Source: Promineifilum sp019695075 (GTDB taxonomy: Bacteria; Chloroflexota; Anaerolineae; Promineifilales; Promineifilaceae). From it: a stretch of 64,000 nucleotides of DNA. How positions within the stretch are numbered: position 1 is the stretch's first letter; each line of letters starts with the position of its first letter. This document shows, one piece after another, positions 24,321 through 32,636 of this stretch. The translations under genes were made by a program, and so were the position numbers. The notes beneath the pieces are model-generated. The model had not been told where the DNA came from. It worked only from the letters and a program-made list of their open reading frames with translations, and did not search any database. The stretch spans positions 1 through 64,000 of the forward strand of contig JAHCIO010000003.1 of assembly GCA_026129185.1 (NCBI GenBank), written 5' to 3'.

Positions 24321-25676
24321 TCATTGCCGCCAATCTTCTATGAGGACACTTGAATACGCCTTCAACAGGGGATTGTTGTCCTGCTCCAGAAGCCAATGGG
24401 CTTGCTCCGGCTCGCTTACCGGTAGGACGTATAGATTGTCTCCGGTACTCAAAACCAGTGTATCGGCCGTCAACCACTCAATTTGGTAGAACCGTGGCCC
24501 TGTCGGCAGATCGAGCTGCGTGACGGTCTCGAAGCTCTGCGCAGCGATGATATTCAACCGGTTCTCGTAGGTAGCATAATCTCTGGCCGAGATAGCGATC
24601 TCAGTCAGATTTGGGGAATAGGCCATAGCGACGATGGATGTGCCGGTTGGGTACTTGCCAATGCTTGTCCACTCGCCACTATCCAGATCGAGGTAGTACA
24701 GGTAGTTGATCGGTGGTAGATTGTGCTTACTGCGGGTGGATACTAGCAGTCCATTATCGTCGGGATGCCAGACAATGCTATCGATATAGAAGTAAGGATG
24801 TTGGTAGTGGACGCTGGTCTCCATGTCCGACGCGTTGTCTGCTGCTGATGCCTCCGCGATATAAACAGACTCCATTGTGTAACCGGCTATCTGCGTGGTG
24901 CGTGGCGACCACTTCAGCCACCAAAGCTCTGTCGGGAAGCTTAGCGGGTAACTCCGGCCGGTCTGTCGATTCAGCAAATAACTCTCGCCGTCAAACAAAG
25001 GCTCATAGACATATTTATAGGCCAACCAGTTACCGTCGTATGACCAGCCACCCAGAAGTATACCCACCTCGGATTCCTGGCCAGCTGGTGGATTGGCAGG
25101 AGCTAGTTCCAATGCCTCGAACGCGCCATCGCTCGCATGGTAAAGGCCAATAGCACTATCGCTCTGGACAAATGCCAACCAATCGCCCTGGGGCGACCAC
25201 AGGGGTGAGTTGAACACCTCGTTCTCGATCCCCTGCGCAACTACTGTCAGTTTCTCATCGGCCGTATCATAGAGCGCAACCCGGTCGTATCTATCTCCCG
25301 TCGTCTTGCCCATGAATGCCAGGACCGGGTGAAAATCGACGCGAGTTTGTCCACCGATCGCTGTTGCTGACACGGCCGGAGTCGTGGCGCGAAGGGTAGG
25401 CGTCGCGCTTGCTATCGGAGTCGTAGCCGACGCAGTTGCTAAGGGTGACGGTGTAGAAGTGATTGGGGCCGTGGGCGATCCTATCGTTGGCTTAGCGGTA
25501 GACGACATCGCCGGCGATGTTGCCAAAGTGGTGGCTGTGCTACTGGCCGCCGCCGTGGAAAGAGCTTGCTCCGTTCCTTCGTTCGCGCTTTCCCAGTAGC
25601 AGCCTGGCATGAATACTGTCAGGCCGCACACCGAAAGTAGTAGCAGCCACTTCGAGAAATTGCCCGCAATTCTCAT
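24321..25676 (-). CDS. Lipoprotein with TolB/WD40-like beta-propeller
   Basis: 451 aa. N-terminal hydrophobic segment and lipobox ending in C27 (FMPGC), then a Ser/Thr/Pro-rich linker of about 80 residues, then repeated strands such as SPQGDWLAFV, SYDGNWLAYKY, SPRTTQIAGY and HPDDNGLLVS typical of TolB-like propellers. Anchored outside the membrane; partner unknown. GC is about 50% in a sampled line. Its ATG overlaps the stop of the PIN toxin gene (25673-25676), so it may be read from the toxin-antitoxin transcript. Confidence 0.75.
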   Translation of the reverse strand: MRIAGNFSKWLLLLSVCGLTVFMPGCYWESANEGTEQALSTAAASSTATTLATSPAMSSTAKPTIGSPTAPITSTPSPLATASATTPIASATPTLRATTPAVSATAIGGQTRVDFHPVLAFMGKTTGDRYDRVALYDTADEKLTVVAQGIENEVFNSPLWSPQGDWLAFVQSDSAIGLYHASDGAFEALELAPANPPAGQESEVGILLGGWSYDGNWLAYKYVYEPLFDGESYLLNRQTGRSYPLSFPTELWWLKWSPRTTQIAGYTMESVYIAEASAADNASDMETSVHYQHPYFYIDSIVWHPDDNGLLVSTRSKHNLPPINYLYYLDLDSGEWTSIGKYPTGTSIVAMAYSPNLTEIAISARDYATYENRLNIIAAQSFETVTQLDLPTGPRFYQIEWLTADTLVLSTGDNLYVLPVSEPEQAHWLLEQDNNPLLKAYSSVLIEDWRQ

Positions 25677-26065
25677 GCCACCAGCTCCACCACCACCCCA
25701 CTCATCTCCCGCCCTCGCTCCACAAACCGCCGATCAAACGTCACCATCCGCGTGCAGTGTGCCGCCTGCGCCAGGTGCAGAGCGTCGGCAAAGTCAAGGC
25801 CACGCTCGTGCCACTCCAGCGCCAACGCCATCTCGGCCGGATTGCGCAAATGGACGTTGGCCAATCCGAACAGCCGCCGCAGCCCAGCGGCGACCGTCGC
25901 CGCCTCCAGCCCGTAGCTGTAGCTTAGCACCCAGACCGTCTCCAGTACGACCGTGTCGGGGATGAAGATCTGTTCCGACGTGAATAGCTGCCGGGCGCGG
26001 GTTGCCTGCTCTAGGTCGTCCTCCACCAGCAGTCGCACGACGACGTTTGTATCAACGGCGATCAT
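25673..26065 (-). CDS. PIN-domain toxin (VapC family)
   Basis: 130 aa from ATG at 26065. MIAVDTNVVVRLLVEDD carries the first Asp, LETVWVL the Glu, FADALHLA the third acidic residue and VTFDRRF the last, so the catalytic set of a metal-dependent RNase is complete. The start overlaps the antitoxin end by 14 nt. Likely cuts RNA when freed from the AbrB-type partner. Confidence 0.88.
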   Translation of the reverse strand: MIAVDTNVVVRLLVEDDLEQATRARQLFTSEQIFIPDTVVLETVWVLSYSYGLEAATVAAGLRRLFGLANVHLRNPAEMALALEWHERGLDFADALHLAQAAHCTRMVTFDRRFVERGREMSGVVVELVA

Positions 26066-26315
26066 TCCACGCCCCGCCAATCCCGCGCCGCAGGTCGTCG
26101 TCCATTTGCTCCACCGTCCGCGCCCCGCCGGTGTAGGGCAGGCTGCCGGCGACGTCGTCTACTGTCGTCGGCGGGAAGGGATGGGCTGGTTTCAGTAGCA
26201 CACCCTCGCCGGTATCGATAACGACGAATTCCAGCCCCGCCTCCCAGCGATAAGCGTCGCGCAGCCATTTAGGGATGATGATCTGGCCTTTGCTGGATAG
26301 CTTCGTTGTTTCCAC
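26052..26315 (-). CDS. AbrB/MazE-type antitoxin
   Basis: 87 aa, GTG start preceded by GGAGG at 6 nt. TKLSSKGQIIIPKWLRDAY is the swapped-hairpin AbrB DNA-binding motif; the C-terminal part (VDDVAGSLPYTGGARTVEQM) should bind the PIN toxin. The pair is autoregulated in known relatives. A possible -10 box (GATAAT, 26346-26351 on the minus strand) lies about 35 nt upstream. Confidence 0.88.
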   Translation of the reverse strand: METTKLSSKGQIIIPKWLRDAYRWEAGLEFVVIDTGEGVLLKPAHPFPPTTVDDVAGSLPYTGGARTVEQMDDDLRRGIGGAWNDRR

Positions 26316-26378
26316 GGCTTCCTCCGGCGGTAAGATATTTGTAAGATTATCAGATGGCCGGTGGGAAAGTCAAGCGCC

Positions 26379-27905
26379 CTACTGCCCCCTCGCCCGATAC
26401 TGCAACGCCTCCGCCAGATGCGCCGGCCCGATTTGCTCGCTGCCGGCCAGGTCGGCGATGGTGCGGCCGACCTTCAGCACGCGGTGGAAGCCGCGCGCGC
26501 TCAGGCTCATCTGGCTCATGGCGCTCTTCATCAGGCGGCGGCCAATGTCGTCCAGGTCGCAGAACTGGCGCACCTCGCCCGGCCCCATGTCGGCGTTGCT
26601 GTAGAGTGTTGTCCCGGCGAAGCGCTGCGCCTGCCGCTGGCGGGCGGCCTCGACGCGGGCGCGGACGGCCGCCGACGGCTCGCCGCGGTGGCTCGACGAC
26701 AGCTTCTCATACTCCACCCGCGGCACGTCTACGTGCAGGTCGATGCGATCCATCAGCGGCCCGCTGACCCGCTTCTGGTAGCGGGTGATCATCGTGTTGG
26801 AGCAGGTGCAGGCCCGCGTCGGGTCGCCATAGTAGCCGCAGGGACAGGGGTTCTGCGCGGCGATGAGCATGAAGTTGGCCGGGTAGGTGACGCTGCCCGT
26901 GGCCCGGCTGATGCTGACCTCGCGCGGCACGCCCTCCAACGGCTGGCGCAGCACTTCGATCAGCCGCTCGCCGAACTCCGGCAACTCGTCCAGGAAGAGC
27001 ACGCCGCGATGGGCCAGCGAGATTTCCCCCGGCCGCGGCCACTGCCCGCCGCCTACCAGCCCGGCATAGCTGATCGTGTGGTGGGGCGAGCGAAACGGCC
27101 GGGTGCGGATGAGCGGCGTCTCCGCCGGCAGCATCCCGGCGACGCTGTAGATTTTGGTCACTTCCAGCGCCTCGTCGACGCCCATGCGCGGTAGGATGCT
27201 GGGCAGGGCGCGGGCGATGAGCGTCTTGCCCGCGCCCGGCGGGCCGGTCATGAGGGCGTTGTGGCCGCCGGCAGCGGCGATCTCCATCGCCCGCTTGACG
27301 TGCTCCTGCCCGGCGATGTCGGCGAAGTCGGTCGTGTAGGCCACTTCGGCGTCGAAGGCGGCTTGCAGATCGACCGTCACGGGCGAGAGGAGGGCCAGGC
27401 CGGTCAGGTGGCCGACCAGCTCGCCCAGGTTGCGCACGGGCAGGACGGCGATGTCGGGCATCAGCGCCGCCTCGGCCGCGTCGGCGGCGGGCACGAAGAC
27501 GCGCTTCAGCCCCTTCTCGCGCGCCAGCGCGGCCAGCGGCAGCACGCCCTTGGTGTGGCGCGTCGAGCCGTCGAGCGACAGCTCGCCAAAGAAGAGCGAA
27601 TCGTCCAGTTCGTTGTGCCAGATCTGCGACGTGGCCGCCAGCATGCCCACGGCGATGGGCAGGTCGTAGGCCGGGCCTTCCTTGCGCAGGTCGGCCGGGG
27701 CCAGGTTGACCGTGATGCGTTGTTGGGGGAAGTTCAGGCCGCTGTTCTTAACCGCGGCGTAGACTCGGTCGCGGCTCTCGCGCACGGCGGCGTCGGGCAG
27801 GCCGACGAGAGCGAAATAGGGTTGGCCATTGACGATATCGACTTCGACGTTGACGAGTTCGGCTTCCAGCCCGACGATGGCAGCGCTGAGGACTTTGGCG
27901 AGCAT
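26379..27905 (-). CDS. YifB/ComM family Mg-chelatase-like AAA ATPase
   Basis: 508 aa from ATG at 27905, the normal YifB length. N-terminal Lon-protease-like domain (VDIVNGQPYFALVGLPDAAV), then Walker A GPPGAGKT (about 221), the chelatase motif RPFRSPHHTISYAGLVGGG, Walker B GVLFLDELPEF, and a Cys-rich stretch CPCGYYGDPTRACTC near the end of the AAA module. ComM acts as a hexameric branch-migration helicase in natural transformation. The start is chosen because TATAAT lies 6 nt upstream. Confidence 0.93.
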   Translation of the reverse strand: MLAKVLSAAIVGLEAELVNVEVDIVNGQPYFALVGLPDAAVRESRDRVYAAVKNSGLNFPQQRITVNLAPADLRKEGPAYDLPIAVGMLAATSQIWHNELDDSLFFGELSLDGSTRHTKGVLPLAALAREKGLKRVFVPAADAAEAALMPDIAVLPVRNLGELVGHLTGLALLSPVTVDLQAAFDAEVAYTTDFADIAGQEHVKRAMEIAAAGGHNALMTGPPGAGKTLIARALPSILPRMGVDEALEVTKIYSVAGMLPAETPLIRTRPFRSPHHTISYAGLVGGGQWPRPGEISLAHRGVLFLDELPEFGERLIEVLRQPLEGVPREVSISRATGSVTYPANFMLIAAQNPCPCGYYGDPTRACTCSNTMITRYQKRVSGPLMDRIDLHVDVPRVEYEKLSSSHRGEPSAAVRARVEAARQRQAQRFAGTTLYSNADMGPGEVRQFCDLDDIGRRLMKSAMSQMSLSARGFHRVLKVGRTIADLAGSEQIGPAHLAEALQYRARGQ

Positions 27906-27911
27906 GCCCTG

Positions 27912-27917
27912 ATTATA
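27912..27917 (-). promoter_or_regulatory. Leaderless-type -10 box (TATAAT) for yifB
   Basis: Minus-strand TATAAT is 6 nt from the ATG at 27905, with no Shine-Dalgarno. Confidence 0.65.
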
Positions 27918-27963
27918 GCGCAGCGCCGCTTTCGCCACAGGTTACGGAAGGGGAATTGGTGGG

Positions 27964-28160
27964 CAGTGGGCAGTGGACAGTAGGTCAGTAGGTCAGTCGT
28001 CAGTAGGTCAGTCGTCAGTAGGTCAGTCGTCAGTAGGTCAGTCGTCAGTAGGTCAGTCGTCAGTAGGTCAATGGTCTGTGGTCAATGGTCCGTGGTCTGT
28101 CGTCCGTGGTCAGCCGTCGGCCGTCGGCCGTCGGCGGTCAGCGGTCTGCGGTCTGCGCTT
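27964..28160 (+). repeat. Tandem 15-mer array and degenerate GGTCAGT/CGTCGG repeats
   Basis: Five perfect tandem copies of CAGTAGGTCAGTCGT occupy 27986-28060, with a sixth partial copy to 28070. Around them are related heptamers (CAGTGGG, GGTCAATGGTC, GGTCTGCGG). The array fills most of the divergent yifB-birA spacer. No spacers, so not CRISPR. Confidence 0.95.
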
Positions 28161-28180
28161 CGCCCCTGCCGCGAAACTGG

Positions 28181-28186
28181 TAGAAT
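28181..28186 (+). promoter_or_regulatory. Leaderless-type -10 box (TAGAAT) for birA
   Basis: TAGAAT ends 6 nt before the ATG at 28193. The six intervening bases (GGCGGC) are not a clear Shine-Dalgarno. Confidence 0.6.
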
Positions 28187-28192
28187 GGCGGC

Positions 28193-29011
28193 ATGAGCGA
28201 CGAGGAAGCAGAACTGAGTGAGACGGCCGTGATGGCGACCCTGACGACGACGTGGCTGGGCCACGCCTATCGCTATCGCCCCACGGTGGATTCGACCAAC
28301 GATCAGATGAAGCGCTGGGCGGCCGAGGGCGCGTCGCATGGCAGTGTGCTGTTAGCCGATTACCAGTCGGCCGGCCGCGGCCGCCTCGACCGCCGCTGGG
28401 ATGCGCCGCCGGGCACGGCGCTGCTGCTATCCGTGCTGCTGCGGCCGGCCGGCTGGCCGGCCGAGCGCGGCGCGTGGCTGACGATGTTGGCCGGGCTGGC
28501 CGCGGCCGAGGCCATCGAGGCCGTGACCGGGTTGCCGGCGTGGCTCAAGTGGCCCAACGACGTGCTGTTGGGCGCGGGCGAGACGTGGCGCAAGGCCGGC
28601 GGATTGCTGCTTGACGCGGCTCTCGACGCCAACGGCGGCCTGGAGACGGCCATCCTCGGCATCGGCCTGAACGTCAACATCCCCGCCGGCGCGCTGCCCG
28701 CCGCGGTCACACCGGCCACCAGCCTGCTCGTCGAGTTGGGGCGTCCGGTGGCGCGGCGGGCGCTGCTGGTCGAGCTGTTGGCCCGGCTAGAGCGCCACTA
28801 CGAGGCCGCCGACGCCGGGCAGTCGCCGGCCGGAGCGTGGGCGGCGCGGCTGGTGACGCTGGGGCGAGCGGTGGACGTGACCGCCGCCGGCCGCACGCCG
28901 CTGGCGGGCACGGCCGAGGGGGTGGACGAGTGGGGACGGCTGCTGGTGCGCGACGCCGCCGGACAACTCCACGCCGTCGCCGCCGGCGATGTGACCCTGC
29001 GCGGGCGTTGA
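28193..29011 (+). CDS. birA: Biotin--[acetyl-CoA-carboxylase] ligase
   Basis: 272 aa. VDSTNDQMKRW, the biotin-binding loop AGRGRLDRRWDAPPGTALL (the GRGRRxR-type motif with RLD), LKWPNDVLL with the catalytic Lys, KAGGLLL and GIGLNVN place it in the BirA catalytic family; a short C-terminal SH3-like domain follows (VDVTAAGRTPLAGTAEGVDE). There is no N-terminal DNA-binding domain, so it is a monofunctional ligase. Transcribed divergently from yifB across a repeat array. Confidence 0.92.
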   Translation: MSDEEAELSETAVMATLTTTWLGHAYRYRPTVDSTNDQMKRWAAEGASHGSVLLADYQSAGRGRLDRRWDAPPGTALLLSVLLRPAGWPAERGAWLTMLAGLAAAEAIEAVTGLPAWLKWPNDVLLGAGETWRKAGGLLLDAALDANGGLETAILGIGLNVNIPAGALPAAVTPATSLLVELGRPVARRALLVELLARLERHYEAADAGQSPAGAWAARLVTLGRAVDVTAAGRTPLAGTAEGVDEWGRLLVRDAAGQLHAVAAGDVTLRGR

Positions 29012-29069
29012 CGCGCGGCCCATCCTGCGTTACCCTATGTCAAGTAACTTCCGCCCGGAGAAGGCCGCC

Positions 29070-29225
29070 ATGACCGAGGAAACAGACGAAGTGACAACCG
29101 CTGCCCCCCGCAGCCGCTGGGATTTCACCGACGCGCAGCGGATCATCATCGGCGTGCTGTTGTGGCTGAACATCGTCGTGTTGGTGATCGTCGTCCTGCT
29201 CGTCCTGGGCGTGCTGACGCCCTAG
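29070..29225 (+). CDS. Small single-pass membrane protein
   Basis: 51 aa from ATG at 29070, preceded by GGAGAAGG 5 nt upstream; an in-frame ATG at 29037 would add 11 residues. An acidic N-terminus leads into one membrane helix (IIIGVLLWLNIVVLVIVVLL). No function recognised. Confidence 0.55.
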   Translation: MTEETDEVTTAAPRSRWDFTDAQRIIIGVLLWLNIVVLVIVVLLVLGVLTP

Positions 29226-29241
29226 GCCGTGCCCGTCGCGG

Positions 29242-29946
29242 CTAGGGAATGCAGATCACCGAGGTCATGTAGAGCGTCGCCCCGGCGCTCAGCCCGTTGC
29301 CCCCCAGCAGCGAATCGACGGTGATGCCGCACTGCTGGGCGATGCCAAACCACGTATCCCCCGACTCAACCACATAGGGCCGCCACCCGTTGGTGCAGCA
29401 GGCCGGGTCGCCCACGGGCACGGCGATGACCGCGCCCGGCGTCAGCGACGTGGAGGAGATGCCGTGCCTGGCCATCAGAGGGATCGACGTGACGTATTGG
29501 CGCGAGATGCTGAACAGCGTCTCGCCCGACTGGACGGTGTGGTTGGTGAAGATGACGCAGCCGGTTTGCGGCCGGGGCGTGAGCGTCGGCGGCGGGGCGG
29601 TGGGCACGATGACGGGTGTAACCGGCGTGACCGACGCCGGCGGGCCTGACGTTGGCAGAACGTTGGGTGTGGACGTCACCAGTTGGCCGACGACCGGGCC
29701 GCCTGTGCCCGTGTCGGGCACTACAAGGGGTTGGTCGCCCAGCAGGAAGACCTCGCCGTCGGGATCCATCTCGACCATGATCTGATTGCCCTCCACCAGC
29801 AGCGGGAACGTGCCGCGCGGAAAGGCCGGCCGCCCTTGCAGGTAAGGGATGCCCAGGAACAACCCCGCCGCCAGAAGGCTGGCGAAGATGGCGATCATGA
29901 TCACGATTGGCCCGCTGATAGCGCAGCCCGAACGCTTGGATGGCAT
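29242..29946 (-). CDS. Membrane-anchored LysM protein
   Basis: 234 aa from ATG at 29946 (GAGG just upstream). One N-terminal membrane helix (about 15-35), a Thr/Pro-rich linker, then two LysM-type repeats: HTVQSGETLFSISRQY (about 138-153) and YVVESGDTWFGIAQQCG (about 192-208). It should bind peptidoglycan or another GlcNAc polymer outside the cell. A GTG at 29976 lies upstream of the likely transcript start and is rejected. Confidence 0.82.
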   Translation of the reverse strand: MPSKRSGCAISGPIVIMIAIFASLLAAGLFLGIPYLQGRPAFPRGTFPLLVEGNQIMVEMDPDGEVFLLGDQPLVVPDTGTGGPVVGQLVTSTPNVLPTSGPPASVTPVTPVIVPTAPPPTLTPRPQTGCVIFTNHTVQSGETLFSISRQYVTSIPLMARHGISSTSLTPGAVIAVPVGDPACCTNGWRPYVVESGDTWFGIAQQCGITVDSLLGGNGLSAGATLYMTSVICIP

Positions 29947-29978
29947 ACAGTCCTCGCATGGAGTGCGATGCGTCACTG

Positions 29979-29984
29979 ATTATG
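29979..29984 (-). promoter_or_regulatory. -10 box (CATAAT) for the LysM gene
   Basis: Minus-strand CATAAT at 29984-29979 predicts a start near 29972, giving a leader of about 26 nt before the ATG at 29946. Confidence 0.45.
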
Positions 29985-30041
29985 TTACACTCCGCATGGC
30001 TTGGCGGCAACTACCGCAGGGCCATTGCCAAGCCATAGGAT

Positions 30042-30052
30042 CTCACGCAAAG
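30042..30052 (+). repeat. Half copy of the CTCACGCAAAG palindromic element
   Basis: CTCACGCAAAG, the outer arm of the elements at 667 and 15823, occurs alone 20 nt before the dNTP triphosphohydrolase gene. Confidence 0.55.
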
Positions 30053-30071
30053 CGCCCAGGAGCAGTAACCC

Positions 30072-31226
30072 ATGAGACGCCTTCGACAGCAGCTTGAAGA
30101 GATCGAGACGATGAGCCTGGCCCCCTACGGCTTGCGCAGCGCCGCGTCGCGCGGCCGGCAATACCCGGAGCCGGAATCGGCCACGCGCACCGCCTTCCAG
30201 CGCGACCGCGACCGGATCATCCACACCACCGCCTTTCGCCGGCTCATGTACAAGACACAGGTCTTCGTGTTCTATGAGGGCGATCACTACCGCACCCGCC
30301 TGACCCACACCATCGAAGTCGCCCAACTCGGCCGGTCGCTGGCCCGCGGCCTGGGCGGCAACGAAGACCTGACCGAGGCCATCTGCCTGGCCCACGACCT
30401 GGGGCACGCCCCGTTTGGCCACGCCGGCGAGCACTCGCTCAACGCGCTGATAGCCGACCATGGCGGCTTCAACCACAACTTCCAGAGCTATCGTATTGTC
30501 ACCGAATTGGAAGAGCGCTACCCCGATTTCCCCGGCCTGAACCTGACCTATGAGACGCGCGAGGGGATGCTGAAGCACGAGACCGACTACGACGTCAGCG
30601 AGGCGGCCGAATTCGAGCCGGAGAAGCGCGCCTCGCTGGAAGCCCAGATCGCCAATCTGGCTGACGAGATCGCCTACGACGCCCACGACCTCGACGACGG
30701 CCTGCGGGCCAACCTCTTCACGCTGGAAGACCTGGACGAACTGGTGATCTGGCGCGAGTTATGCGACAGCGCCGACTGGACGCCGGGGACGCACTTCTCG
30801 TCGCTGCACCGGCACGAGATCATCCGCGAGCTGATCGGCCGCTCCGTCACCGACGTGATGACCCACACCAGCGCCGAACTGGAAGCCGCGGGCATTGACT
30901 CGCCGGAGAAGCTCCAGCTTCACCCGCGCAACATCGTTGGCTACTCGCCGGCGTTTGGCGACAAGGTGCGCGCCCTGAAGAGCTTCCTCTACGCGCGCAT
31001 GTACCGCCACTACCGGTTGGTGCGCATGCAGACCAAGGCCGAGCGCTTCATTGTCGGCCTGTTCGAGGCGTACATGAAGGAGCCGGATATGTTGCCGCGG
31101 GAGACGTGGCAGCGGTTGGAGCGCGCGCCGCGCGCCCGCGTCGTGGCCGACTACATCGCCGGCATGACCGACCGCTACGCGCTCGATGAGTGGCAGAAGT
31201 TGTATGACCCGTACATGCGGGCCTAG
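30072..31226 (+). CDS. dgt: Deoxyguanosinetriphosphate triphosphohydrolase-like HD protein
   Basis: 384 aa. RTAFQRDRDRIIHTTAFRRL, then RLTHTIEV (first His, about 78), LAHDLGHAPFGHAGE (HD pair, about 107-120) and the conserved ANLADEIAYDAHDLDDGLR form the HD phosphohydrolase core of type 2 dGTPases. It hydrolyses dNTPs to nucleoside and triphosphate and may limit phage DNA synthesis. An internal ATG at 30111 is an alternative start. It converges on the following gene at a strong hairpin. Confidence 0.92.
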   Translation: MRRLRQQLEEIETMSLAPYGLRSAASRGRQYPEPESATRTAFQRDRDRIIHTTAFRRLMYKTQVFVFYEGDHYRTRLTHTIEVAQLGRSLARGLGGNEDLTEAICLAHDLGHAPFGHAGEHSLNALIADHGGFNHNFQSYRIVTELEERYPDFPGLNLTYETREGMLKHETDYDVSEAAEFEPEKRASLEAQIANLADEIAYDAHDLDDGLRANLFTLEDLDELVIWRELCDSADWTPGTHFSSLHRHEIIRELIGRSVTDVMTHTSAELEAAGIDSPEKLQLHPRNIVGYSPAFGDKVRALKSFLYARMYRHYRLVRMQTKAERFIVGLFEAYMKEPDMLPRETWQRLERAPRARVVADYIAGMTDRYALDEWQKLYDPYMRA

Positions 31227-31236
31227 GGGCATAAAC

Positions 31237-31273
31237 CGGCCAGTGGGTCGGCGCGGGCCGCGCCCACTGGCCG
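31237..31273. terminator. Bidirectional hairpin between convergent genes
   Basis: CGGCCAGTGGG (31237-31247) pairs perfectly with CCCACTGGCCG (31263-31273), an 11-bp stem with a 15-nt GC-rich loop. There is no T tract, so it may act as an mRNA 3' end or need a factor. Confidence 0.6.
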
Positions 31274-31286
31274 ATAACGATCCGGC

Positions 31287-32411
31287 TTAGTAGCGCAGCA
31301 AGTCCTCCCCCTCGCCGGGGTTGGGCAGAGCCGCCTCACCTTCCTTGGCCCAGGCGGACAGTTCAATGGTGAAGCGCTCGAAGTAGCTCGTGTCGGGCAG
31401 TTCCGACGCCTGGCCGTACTCCATCTCCGTGATCTCCGCATTGATGAGCAGCGTCGCCGTTTCCAGGACGATGGTCTCGCTCTCGCGCGCCAGCACCGGC
31501 TCACCCTTGGGGGCCAGCTTGGCCTTGAGCGCGTCGTCGAAGAAGGCGTGGTCGCTCATGATCACCTTGGTGATCGTGCGGATGTCGTTCTTGTCGAACA
31601 GCCAGACCTCGAAGGCGGTCACGTTCTTGGGCGCGGTCGCGCCGATGGTCTCGGAGATGCCCACGCCGCACTCGCCCAGGAAGTCGCCGTTGGCGTTCTC
31701 GATGCTGAAGGCGTCGTCGTAGGTGTCGTGGCCGCGAGTGTAGGCCGTGCGGAAGCGGGCGATGGGCACGGCCACCGGCTCGGCCGCCGGGGCGACGGGG
31801 ATAGCCGCGGTCGCCGCGCCCATCGTTGGGCGGGACGACTTGGCCACGGGCGACGGCCGGCTATAGGTCGTCTCGCCCGGCTCCTCGCCTTCCGTCAGTG
31901 TTCGCCGGCGGTTCCAGACGTAGAGGATGGCCAGCAGCAGCAGGAAGAGCAGCAGCCCCAGTAAGAGCAAAGGCAGCAGGTTTGAGCTGCCCTCTTCGGC
32001 CGTGGCTGTGTCTTCCTGGCCGGGGGCAACGGTCGCGCCGACGCCCGGCATGGTGGCCACGGGCGCGGCAACCAGACCGGTGCAGCCCTGGCCGTTGACG
32101 ATGGTCGCCGCGGCGACGAGCCGCGCCTGGTCGCCCGCGTCAGTGGAGGCGCCCGCCAGCTCGCAGGCCAGCGCGTCGCCGCCCCAGCCGCTGAGGGCCG
32201 AGCGCAACTTCTCCTGATTGTTGTCGAATGAGAAAAGCTCGGCGGCGTTGCGGATGAAGACTGCCTGGTACTCCGGGAAAAGCCCGGACGGGTCTGTGCC
32301 CGTGTACTGAACCGGGAAGAGTCCCCAGCCCAACACCACAAGGCCGATAATCAGCCCCGCGATGAATGCCACAAGTGCCGCCAAGCCGGGGCGTCGATTG
32401 ATGATGTCCAT
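31287..32411 (-). CDS. Two-helix membrane protein, Chloroflexi-type, unknown function
   Basis: 374 aa from ATG at 32411 (AGGTGA 5 nt upstream; a GTG at 32420 is rejected). Helix 1 at about 10-33, an outside domain of about 120 residues with paired Cys (ALACELAG and GQGCTGL), helix 2 (LLPLLLLGLLLFLLLLAIL, about 150-170), then a cytoplasmic domain of about 200 residues ending near DTSYFERFTIELSAW. No enzyme motif. It is divergent from the STAND operon, so the two may share regulation. Confidence 0.65.
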   Translation of the reverse strand: MDIINRRPGLAALVAFIAGLIIGLVVLGWGLFPVQYTGTDPSGLFPEYQAVFIRNAAELFSFDNNQEKLRSALSGWGGDALACELAGASTDAGDQARLVAAATIVNGQGCTGLVAAPVATMPGVGATVAPGQEDTATAEEGSSNLLPLLLLGLLLFLLLLAILYVWNRRRTLTEGEEPGETTYSRPSPVAKSSRPTMGAATAAIPVAPAAEPVAVPIARFRTAYTRGHDTYDDAFSIENANGDFLGECGVGISETIGATAPKNVTAFEVWLFDKNDIRTITKVIMSDHAFFDDALKAKLAPKGEPVLARESETIVLETATLLINAEITEMEYGQASELPDTSYFERFTIELSAWAKEGEAALPNPGEGEDLLRY

Positions 32412-32636
32412 TCTTGTCACCTACCTGCATCTAGTCATAGATTGGTTTGTCGAACCCGTGCCACACGGTTTGTTCCGGCGCGTCCGGCTTTTTGCGCAGG
32501 TCTCGCCGGCGTCGGCCGCGTGTTCCGGATCCGCTCTTAGGCGACATCCCCTCTTCCGAGTTTTATCTTACCATAACTCTCACCGGGATACAATGTCTTT
32601 ACTCTTGACGTTGCCTGTATACTATCACCACGCGCG

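Noticed and set aside
27964..28160. Possible CRISPR array
   Set aside because: The 15-mers are directly tandem with no unique spacers and no cas genes are nearby.
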